Assembly: GCA_022599995.1 (NCBI GenBank)
Contig: JAHZLG010000187.1
Span: 1-5,699, forward strand
Direction of reading: 5' to 3'
DNA length: 5,699 nt
Source of the DNA: Alphaproteobacteria bacterium
GTDB lineage: Bacteria > Pseudomonadota > Alphaproteobacteria > CBDBCS01 > JAHZLG01
In this document: piece by piece, positions 1-4,928 of the stretch
How the letters are laid out: the number at the start of each line of letters is the position of its first letter
How positions within the stretch are numbered: the first letter of the stretch is position 1
The notes under the pieces: generated by a model
The model's database searches: none
What the model was told of the DNA's origin: nothing
Seen by the model: only the letters and a program-made list of their open reading frames with translations
Made by a program: the position numbers and the translations under genes

Positions 1-1
1 G

Positions 2-46
2 GTTGCTGTGATTCAAATGGGCGGTGCCTACAAAACAATGGGGTGA
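2..46 (+). CDS. possible 3' end of an unidentified gene
   Basis: Reading from base 2, fourteen sense codons are followed by TGA at 44-46, giving the peptide VAVIQMGGAYKTMG. Most of these codons begin with G or A, and this short piece is G/T-rich on the plus strand while the sequence beyond it is A/C-rich. That is the only support for coding. The peptide is too short to assign to a family. If real, the gene enters from outside the window and converges on serA, leaving about 174 bases between the two stop codons. It could equally be a chance open frame. Confidence 0.25.
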   Translation, partial: VAVIQMGGAYKTMG

Positions 47-220
47 ACATCGTTATCGGCAAATCTAGGCGTTCCCGAGGCGCATATCTACGATCGCAAC
101 AACGACGACAAAGACGCCGCGCAAGCGAAAGACGATTGGCGATTTGGCAGGTAGAAAGGGAAAGACCAACGCCGCGCGATTGGACACGTCACCCCAAACA
201 AACAGTAACGAACAACAAAG
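47..220. other. spacer downstream of serA, no recognisable feature
   Basis: This stretch lies beyond the serA stop codon. I see no strong hairpin followed by a T-run in either direction, so no intrinsic terminator can be called. Open frames cross it on both strands: an Arg-rich frame on plus, and the serA frame continuing 51 codons past its TAG on minus. Neither has a credible start or a recognisable protein sequence. Confidence 0.4.
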
Positions 221-1834
221 CTAAGAAACCAACGACGGGAAATGCAACGGGCAAACCCGAACAACACCCTCCAAAGAACGCAACAAAGACAACAAATCAG
301 CCGTCACCGGCTCGTCAACCGAAATAACGCCAATCGCCTCACCCGTCGCAACACGAGCATGCTGAAAACCCGCAATGTTCACCCCACGATCGCCCAAAAC
401 CATCCCAATCCGACCAATCTGACCCGGAATGTCACGATTGCGAATGTAAATCATATGGGGCGTCAACCGAAGCTCCAAAGCAATCCCATTCAATGCAACA
501 ATGCGGTGATGACCCGAGAAAATAACCGAACCCGCAATGCTGCGCTCACGGCCCGCCAAACCTACCCGCAAAAATAACCGATTCTGAAACCCAGAGGCCG
601 CCGCCGATACAGTGCGCGACGCAACCCCCAACCCGCGGTCCTCAGCTATCTGCAGCGCATTTACCAGGTTCACCGCCGCCAAACTCGGACGAAGAAGCTC
701 CGCAACAACCGTCTGCAACAACGGAGCCTGGGGCAATCCACTCGCCGTGCCCTCCAGCACCAGCTCAACCGATGTGATCGGATCAGCCGTGTCACGATTC
801 AACTGCGACGCCATCAACCCCAGATCACGCGCCAAAGCAACAAAAGGCGCAAGACGCTTCGCCTCAGCCTGCGTCAAAGCCGGCATGTTCAGCGCATGCG
901 TAACCGTGCCATGCACAAGAAAATTGCCGACCTGATTGGCAATCTCGACGGCGACCTTCTCTTGTGCCTCGTGGGTCGACGCCCCCAAATGAGGCGTCAA
1001 CGTCAAATGAGGGACGTCCGCCCCCAACAAAGGATGCGAAGAAGGCAACGGCTCTTCGGTGAAGACGTCAACCGCCGCCGCCGCAATCTCACCGGCAATC
1101 AATGCCGCCGCCAAAGCCGACTCGTCCACCAGACCGCCGCGCGCACAGTTGACCAAAATGGCCGACGGACGCATCCGCCGAAATGCCGCCTCGTCGACAA
1201 TGCCAAGCGTCTCCGCCGTGGCAGGAGTGTGCAATGACAAAAAATCGGCACTGGCAAACAAGGTCTCCAAATCCACGAGGGCAACCTCAAGCTCGGTGGC
1301 ACGCGCCTCGGAAAGATAGGGGTCGTAGGCGAGAATACGCATGCCCAATGCCAACGCCTTCTTCACCACCAAACCACCAATCTTGCCCACGCCAATCAAC
1401 CCCAGCGTCTTGCCCTCGAGCTCAACCCCGACAAAAGAGGACTTCTCCCACCGCCCCGCCCGCGTCGATGCCGAAGCCGCCGCAATGTTACGCGCCGCCG
1501 CCAGCATCATGGCAAGGGTGTGCTCCGCCGCCGTCACCGCATTGCCCGATGGGGTGTTCATCACCACAACCCCACAATGCGTTGCCGTGGGAATGTCGAT
1601 ATTGTCCACACCGATCCCCGCACGCCCAACCACACGCAACCGAGTGCCCGCCCGCAACAAATCGCGCGTGACCCGCGTCGCCGAACGAATAATCAATCCA
1701 TCGTATTCCCCAATCACGTCACCCAATGCCGATGCCGATAAGTCCGGCTTGTAGTCAACCGCAATCGTCTCAAATGAGGCTAAGGTGTGCTGTGCCGTCT
1801 CGGACAGGGTGTCAGAAATCAATACGCGCATCAT
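221..1834 (-). CDS. serA: D-3-phosphoglycerate dehydrogenase SerA
   Basis: This is the cytoplasmic NAD-dependent enzyme that oxidises 3-phosphoglycerate to 3-phosphohydroxypyruvate, the first committed step of serine synthesis. The protein has 537 residues, close to the usual 525-535 of the long SerA form. It opens with VLISD; residues 1-100 hold the first part of the substrate domain, with GRAGIGVDNID near 70. The Rossmann motif GVGKIG lies at 148-153, followed by Asp171 in AYDPY, the expected NAD-ribose ligand. Catalytic residues are Arg232 (NCARGGLVDE), Glu261 (FTEEP) and His282 (PHLGAST). An intervening domain covers about 325-455, and a C-terminal ACT domain about 460-532, with RDIPGQIG as the likely serine-sensing loop, so feedback inhibition by serine is plausible. 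Two adjacent ATG codons (1834 and 1831) could start it; a GAGG 9 bases before the first favours 1834. The frame stays open to 2077, but that extension does not resemble SerA. The gene is divergent from the rhodanese-lepB operon and has no serC beside it here. Confidence 0.97.
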   Translation of the reverse strand: MMRVLISDTLSETAQHTLASFETIAVDYKPDLSASALGDVIGEYDGLIIRSATRVTRDLLRAGTRLRVVGRAGIGVDNIDIPTATHCGVVVMNTPSGNAVTAAEHTLAMMLAAARNIAAASASTRAGRWEKSSFVGVELEGKTLGLIGVGKIGGLVVKKALALGMRILAYDPYLSEARATELEVALVDLETLFASADFLSLHTPATAETLGIVDEAAFRRMRPSAILVNCARGGLVDESALAAALIAGEIAAAAVDVFTEEPLPSSHPLLGADVPHLTLTPHLGASTHEAQEKVAVEIANQVGNFLVHGTVTHALNMPALTQAEAKRLAPFVALARDLGLMASQLNRDTADPITSVELVLEGTASGLPQAPLLQTVVAELLRPSLAAVNLVNALQIAEDRGLGVASRTVSAAASGFQNRLFLRVGLAGRERSIAGSVIFSGHHRIVALNGIALELRLTPHMIYIRNRDIPGQIGRIGMVLGDRGVNIAGFQHARVATGEAIGVISVDEPVTADLLSLLRSLEGVVRVCPLHFPSLVS

Positions 1835-1843
1835 GAAAAAAAG

Positions 1844-1847
1844 CCTC
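1844..1847 (-). promoter_or_regulatory. Shine-Dalgarno of serA
   Basis: On the minus strand GAGG precedes the ATG at 1834 with a 9-base T-rich spacer, and the ATG at 1831 with 12 bases. The shorter spacing selects the first ATG. It is the clearest ribosome binding site among the genes in the window. Confidence 0.6.
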
Positions 1848-2125
1848 AAAAAAGCAGGGTAAGCGGAAGACAAGGGAGAAAAGAGAGAACGCAAAGCAAG
1901 CAACAGAAGCCCACCAAGCAGGTGACACAAACAAGCCGGGCAGGTGACAGTGCCAGCACAACGGCAAGGCAAAGCATACACCATCCGCAGGAGAAGATCA
2001 GCATACCGCCCCAGCGACCGCACACGCAGAGGGCAAGAAACATTCACGGGATACGCAAGAAATGATGACAAGAACACGCATCAACGACACCCTTCGCAAA
2101 CCCGCCCATCTTGCCCAGCTTGCCC
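1848..2125. other. unique part of the divergent spacer upstream of serA
   Basis: This stretch is A/C-rich on the plus strand and not part of the tandem array. It should contain or precede the serA promoter, but I found no pair of -35 and -10 hexamers with good spacing on the minus strand. It holds one direct repeat (listed separately) and stop-free frames on both strands, including a Cys- and Leu-rich 65-codon minus frame ending 11 bases before the serA ATG. I attribute these frames to skewed base composition, not to genes. Confidence 0.4.
1918..1949. repeat. pair of 10-base direct repeats upstream of serA
   Basis: GCAGGTGACA occurs at 1918-1927 and again at 1940-1949, start to start 22 bases, about two helical turns. 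The pair lies 84-115 bases upstream of the serA ATG. Two equal sites on the same face of the helix would suit a regulator bound in tandem, but no protein can be named and the repeat could be accidental. Confidence 0.4.
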
Positions 2126-2584
2126 TGCCCTGCACCGCACAAACCCTTACAAACCATCACGACCTGCCCTGCACCACACAAGCCCTTACAAACCATCACA
2201 ACCTGCCCTACACCGCACAAACCCTTACAAACCATCACAACCTGCCCTACATCGCACAAGCCCTTACAAACCATCAACAACCTGCCCTACATCGCACAAG
2301 CCCTTACAAACCATCACAACCTGCCCTGCCCGACACCGCACAAGCCCTTACACACCGTCACAACCTGCCCTGATCTGCACTCCCAACCCAGCCTGCCGGA
2401 CAACATCACAAGCCCTTGCAGACCATCAACAACCTGCCCTACACCGGACAAACCCTTACAGACCATCACAAACTGCCCTGCCCGCACCGCACAAACCATT
2501 ACAGCCCGCCCTACGCCGCACAAGCCCTTACAAACCGTCACAACCTGCCCTGCACCGCACAAGCCCTTACAAACCATTACAACC
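2126..2584. repeat. minisatellite-like array, about 39-base unit, eleven copies
   Basis: Eleven units each start with TGCCCT or a one- or two-base variant and usually end ACAACC. Copies start at 2126, 2165, 2204, 2243, 2283, 2322, 2394, 2435, 2474, 2507 and 2546. Most are exactly 39 bases; the exceptions are 40, 44 (an extra TGCCC), 41 and 33 bases. A 28-base unit of the second family interrupts the array at 2366-2393. Between TGCCCT and ACAACC the shared core reads GCACAAGCCCTTACAAACC. The plus strand is almost purely A, C and T, with no inverted repeats, so it should not fold. There are no unique spacers. Copies differ by substitutions at all positions and by indels that shift frame, which argues against a repeat protein. 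Confidence 0.9.
2366..2393. repeat. isolated copy of the 28-base unit inside the 39-base array
   Basis: This segment begins TGCCCTGATCTGCACTCCCA and ends ACCCAGCC, so it differs from the three tandem 28-base units only near bases 8-10. The change breaks one of the C-runs, so on the minus strand it keeps three GGG runs, not four. Its position between 39-base units suggests that the two families have exchanged, joined at their common TGCCCT start. Confidence 0.75.
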
Positions 2585-2668
2585 TGCCCTGCCCTGCACT
2601 CCCAACCCAGCCTGCCCTGCCCTGCACTCCCAACCCAGCCTGCCCTGCCCTGCACTCCCAACCCAGCC
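2585..2668. repeat. three identical tandem 28-base units with G-quadruplex motifs on the minus strand
   Basis: The units at 2585-2612, 2613-2640 and 2641-2668 are identical. Each starts TGCCCTGCCCTGCACTCCCA and ends ACCCAGCC. Read on the minus strand, each contains GGG-TT-GGG-AGTGCA-GGG-CA-GGG, which fits the standard intramolecular quadruplex rule of four G3 runs with loops of 1-7 bases. They share the TGCCCT head with the neighbouring 39-base units. Perfect identity against the diverged 39-base copies suggests recent duplication. Confidence 0.9.
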
Positions 2669-2787
2669 GTCCTCCCGGGCAAATGAGAGACATCGCACCA
2701 CGAAACCCGGAACGAAAAACCTGTAAGAAAAACCCGGACGAGACCCGACCAACGACAAAGCACCAAGACGAAGACGGATGCTCTCCC

Positions 2788-2816
2788 TTGAAGTCTGGCG
2801 ACGACGCCCTTAAGAT
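2788..2816 (+). promoter_or_regulatory. putative sigma70-type promoter of the rhodanese-lepB-rnc operon
   Basis: TTGAAG (2788-2793) and TAAGAT (2811-2816) are separated by exactly 17 bases. Each matches four of six consensus positions, including the TTGA core and the first two and last two bases of the -10 box. Transcription would begin near 2823, leaving a leader of roughly 77 bases before the ATG at 2900. It is the best-placed candidate in this spacer, though two 4/6 hexamers can arise by chance. Confidence 0.45.
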
Positions 2817-2850
2817 GCCGACACTGCCGCAAGTCCAGTCTTAATCGTCG
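2799..2850. repeat. imperfect inverted repeat spanning the -10 and start region
   Basis: The left arm is CGACGA (2799-2804), five unpaired bases, then TTAAGA (2810-2815). The right arm is TCTTAA (2839-2844) directly followed by TCGTCG (2845-2850). The arms give twelve pairs with one bulge around a 23-base loop. As it covers the proposed -10 box and start site, it could be an operator; if transcribed in part, it could shape the 5' leader. Confidence 0.4.
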
Positions 2851-2899
2851 TGTCCCAACACCCGTGCTCCCCCCTGTGCCCCAACAACAACCCTCCGCC

Positions 2900-3316
2900 A
2901 TGCCCCAAGTTGCACAAATCTCCGCCACAGAGACCCTCGATGCCCTCGCCAGCAACCCCGACGCCCTGCTGATCGACGTGCGCACCAAAGCCGAGTGGCA
3001 GTTCACCGGAACAGTAGACCTATCCCACCTCGGGAAGACCCCCGCGCTGATCGAATGGACGTCCTATCCCGACGGCACGCCCAACCCCAATTTCACCGCC
3101 ATGGTCGAACAATCCGGGGCGACCCACGACACGCCGCTCTACTTCCTCTGCCGATCGGGGGTGCGGTCCCAAGCCGCCGCAACCATGCTCGCCGGAATGG
3201 GATACCAACACTGCCATAACATCATCGACGGCTATGAAGGCCCGCCCAATGCCGCGAAACACCGAAACACCCTCGGAGGATGGCGCGCCGAAGGGCTTCC
3301 CTGGCAACAACCATGA
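2900..3316 (+). CDS. rhodanese-domain protein
   Basis: This is a single-domain rhodanese-like protein of 138 residues, cytoplasmic, with no signal peptide or membrane segment. Visible landmarks are LLIDVRTKAEW (23-33), an insert with WTSYPDGTPNPNF, and the active-site loop CRSGVRS at 84-90 with Cys84 as the expected persulfide-carrying residue. It ends GGWRAEGLPW, as many short alphaproteobacterial members do. Rhodanese domains move sulfane sulfur from a donor such as thiosulfate to an acceptor; the true substrate of this one is unknown. I chose the ATG at 2900 because residues before it are Pro/Gln-rich and family members begin about here. A GTG at 2864 would add twelve residues; neither start has a good Shine-Dalgarno. 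Its stop codon overlaps the lepB start, so the two are probably co-translated. Confidence 0.9.
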   Translation: MPQVAQISATETLDALASNPDALLIDVRTKAEWQFTGTVDLSHLGKTPALIEWTSYPDGTPNPNFTAMVEQSGATHDTPLYFLCRSGVRSQAAATMLAGMGYQHCHNIIDGYEGPPNAAKHRNTLGGWRAEGLPWQQP

Positions 3317-4056
3317 TCTCAGCGAACAAGACGGGCGACCCCGTCCGATCAACCCGCAAACGGATGGGGGAAAACCTGCGCATCATTGCGTGGGCCGTGC
3401 TGTTAGCCCTCGTCTTTAGGTCACTAGCCTATGAGCCGTACCGGGTGCCTACCGGATCGATGATCCCTACCATCCTGATCGGCGATTATATCTTTGTAAG
3501 CAAATTCTCCTATGGGTACTCGCGCTTTTCGCTGCCCTTCTCGCCCGGGTTTCTCTCCAACGGCAGGCTGTTTGCCGAGCAACCGAAGCGAGGCGACATT
3601 ATCGTGTTCCGCCTGCCTACCGACACCGATCAGATCTATGTCAAACGGTTGGTCGGGCTGCCCGGCGACCAACTCCAGATGATCAAAGGACGCCTGCATA
3701 TCAATGGCACCGTGTTGCCCCGCACCCCCGCCGGAGACTATGCCGTCTCGTTCGGAGGACGGGTCATCGATGTGCCGCAGTACACCGAAACCTTCCCCGA
3801 AGGACACACCCATCCCATCATCGAACAATCGGGTGATGCCGGGTTTGCCGATAACACACCCCTGTACACCATCCCCGATGATCACTACTTCGCCATGGGC
3901 GATAACCGCGACTCATCGCAAGATAGCCGCTTTCTCAATGAAGTCGGGTATATCCCCTATGACAACCTGATCGGAAAAGCCGTTTTGACCCTGCTCTCGA
4001 TCGACGATGAAGGGTGGGGGCTCCGCTGGTCGCGGCTGTTTTACACGCCAAAATAA
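3313..4056 (+). CDS. lepB: signal peptidase I LepB
   Basis: LepB cleaves signal peptides from proteins leaving by the Sec and Tat routes, acting as a Ser/Lys protease on the outer face of the inner membrane. The 247-residue protein has one N-terminal membrane segment at about 22-39 and then the catalytic domain. The nucleophile is Ser49 in PTGSMIPTILIGD (box B). RGDIIVFR at 93-100 is box C. The general base is Lys111 in YVKRLVGLPGD (box D). GDNRDSSQDSR at 196-206 is box E. All catalytic motifs are intact and the length is normal for an alphaproteobacterial LepB with a single anchor. The start at 3313 shares ATGA with the rhodanese stop, pointing to translational coupling; an upstream ATG at 3280 abuts GGAGG with no spacer and would overlap the rhodanese by 37 bases. 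The rnc start follows the stop by six bases. Confidence 0.96.
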   Translation: MISANKTGDPVRSTRKRMGENLRIIAWAVLLALVFRSLAYEPYRVPTGSMIPTILIGDYIFVSKFSYGYSRFSLPFSPGFLSNGRLFAEQPKRGDIIVFRLPTDTDQIYVKRLVGLPGDQLQMIKGRLHINGTVLPRTPAGDYAVSFGGRVIDVPQYTETFPEGHTHPIIEQSGDAGFADNTPLYTIPDDHYFAMGDNRDSSQDSRFLNEVGYIPYDNLIGKAVLTLLSIDDEGWGLRWSRLFYTPK

Positions 4057-4062
4057 CCCGCC

Positions 4063-4770
4063 ATGGCACCCGACACAAAACCATCCCGCCTGATCGATCA
4101 CGTGGAGCAAGCGACCGGTTACCGCTTCACCGAGACGAAAATCATCACCACCGCCTTCACCCACCGAAGCTTCGATACGAAAAACAATTATGAGCGGTTG
4201 GAATTTTTCGGCGACCGCATTCTCGGCTTTCTCGTTGCCGAGTACCTGCTGGAGCATGCCGACAAAACCCTGCATGAGGGCGAACTGAATACCCTGCAGG
4301 TCGAAGCCATTCGCACGGGGACTCTGGCAAAAGTGCTGTGCGATCTGGGATTAGACCGACAGGTGAGGCATCATCTCCACAGCACGCCGGAGTCGCTCTT
4401 TGCCGATGTTTGCGAGGCGATGTTGGCAGCCATGTACCTCGATGCCCAAGAGCAAGGCATGGCGGTGTGCCGTCAATTTATCCACAAACGCTGGTTTCTT
4501 GACGGTTTTCTGGTGGCACAGGCGCGCCGCGACCCCAAGTCGTTGCTTCAAGAGTGGGCACAGGCAAAAGGGCTGCCCCTGCCCGTCTACACGGTGGTCA
4601 CCCGCACCGGAGGCGACCACGCCCCGCACTTCGTCGTCAAGGTGGCAGTCGAAGAAGAGCAAATAACATACGGCACAGGCACGTCTAAGAAGCGAGCCCA
4701 ACAAGACGCCGCCGCGACACTGTACCTGAAACTGACCGAAAATGCCGACAGCGCGGTCGCCATCTCCTAG
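4063..4770 (+). CDS. rnc: ribonuclease III
   Basis: RNase III is a homodimeric, Mg2+-dependent endonuclease that cuts double-stranded RNA, releasing 16S and 23S precursors and controlling some mRNAs. The 235-residue protein has the two expected parts. The nuclease domain (about 10-150) carries the signature YERLEFFGDRILGF with Glu44, Glu47 and Asp51, plus Asp115 and Glu118 in FADVCEAMLAAMYLD, which match the E. coli active-site set E38, E41, D45, D114 and E117. The double-stranded RNA-binding domain follows at about 157-224, starting DPKSLLQEWAQ and ending GTGTSKKRAQQDAA. Length is close to the usual 220-235. It lies six bases after lepB, consistent with one transcript. No clear Shine-Dalgarno precedes the ATG, so reinitiation after lepB is likely. 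Confidence 0.96.
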   Translation: MAPDTKPSRLIDHVEQATGYRFTETKIITTAFTHRSFDTKNNYERLEFFGDRILGFLVAEYLLEHADKTLHEGELNTLQVEAIRTGTLAKVLCDLGLDRQVRHHLHSTPESLFADVCEAMLAAMYLDAQEQGMAVCRQFIHKRWFLDGFLVAQARRDPKSLLQEWAQAKGLPLPVYTVVTRTGGDHAPHFVVKVAVEEEQITYGTGTSKKRAQQDAAATLYLKLTENADSAVAIS

Positions 4771-4928
4771 GCAAGACCCTGCCCGACAGAGCAACGATGC
4801 CTGCGATGCACGCCAGCCCCTTCTCACCACCAACGTCTATAAACGTCCCTCAACGTCTATGAATTCCCCTCAACTTCCTCAACGAAACAAATACACATGC
4901 TGCCTTCTCCTGAACGAAACAAAACCGA
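4771..4928. other. 158-base gap between rnc and era
   Basis: In many bacteria rnc and era overlap or nearly touch, so this gap is long. It contains CAACGTCTAT twice (4831-4840 and 4851-4860), both within 20-base near-repeats ending TCCCT or CCCCT. It also has AACGAAACAAA twice (4881-4891 and 4913-4923). An in-frame TGA at 4911-4913 prevents era from starting farther upstream. I see no convincing terminator or promoter in it. Confidence 0.6.
4831..4870. repeat. two tandem 20-base near-repeats before era
   Basis: The segments 4831-4850 and 4851-4870 both begin CAACGTCTAT. Their second halves are AAACGTCCCT and GAATTCCCCT. A further partial copy, CAACTTCCT, follows at 4871. The tandem layout resembles slippage products, as elsewhere in this window. 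Confidence 0.6.

Larger units (their letters stand above)
2669..2899. other. spacer between the repeat array and the rhodanese operon
   Basis: This stretch is unique sequence carrying the putative operon promoter and an imperfect inverted repeat, both listed separately. It also has a short direct repeat, AAACCCGGA at 2703-2711 and 2730-2738, of unknown meaning. No credible gene is seen; open frames here are continuations of those in the repeat array. Confidence 0.45.

Noticed and set aside
68..220. Stop-codon read-through extension of SerA (51 codons past TAG)
   Set aside because: SerA is already full length with its ACT domain complete at the TAG; the extension has no recognisable sequence.
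43..327. 94-codon Arg-rich protein on the plus strand
   Set aside because: It overlaps the serA end antisense, starts at a GTG without a ribosome site, and its Arg/Gln content follows from local composition.
1846..2043. 65-residue Cys-rich hydrophobic peptide just upstream of serA
   Set aside because: The hydrophobic, Cys-rich content is what a G/T-rich strand yields; no Shine-Dalgarno precedes its ATG and nothing resembles a serine-rich leader peptide.
1835..2077. 81-residue N-terminal extension of SerA
   Set aside because: The family begins at VLISD, a GAGG sits at correct spacing before the ATG at 1834, and the extension is composition-driven.
2126..2668. CRISPR array
   Set aside because: Units abut directly with no unique spacers, vary in length and sequence, and lack a palindromic repeat; no cas gene is nearby.
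1944..2726. 260-codon Pro/His/Thr-rich protein on the plus strand
   Set aside because: It exists because the A/C-rich repeats contain almost no stop codons; other plus frames are nearly as open, repeat indels switch the reading within it, and no start signal or family resemblance is seen.
2864..2899. GTG start giving the rhodanese twelve extra residues
   Set aside because: The extra residues are Pro/Gln-rich and unlike the family; the ATG at 2900 gives the usual length.
2314..3006. 230-codon Gly/Val/Cys-rich protein on the minus strand
   Set aside because: It overlaps the start of the rhodanese gene and the repeat array, and its sequence merely follows the array's 39-base period.
3280..3312. 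ATG start giving LepB eleven extra residues
   Set aside because: The GGAGG before it directly abuts the ATG, and the start would overlap the rhodanese by 37 bases; the ATGA overlap at 3313 is the usual coupled arrangement.
4768..4790. Terminator after rnc
   Set aside because: Only a four-base GGCA/TGCC pairing is seen, with no T-run.
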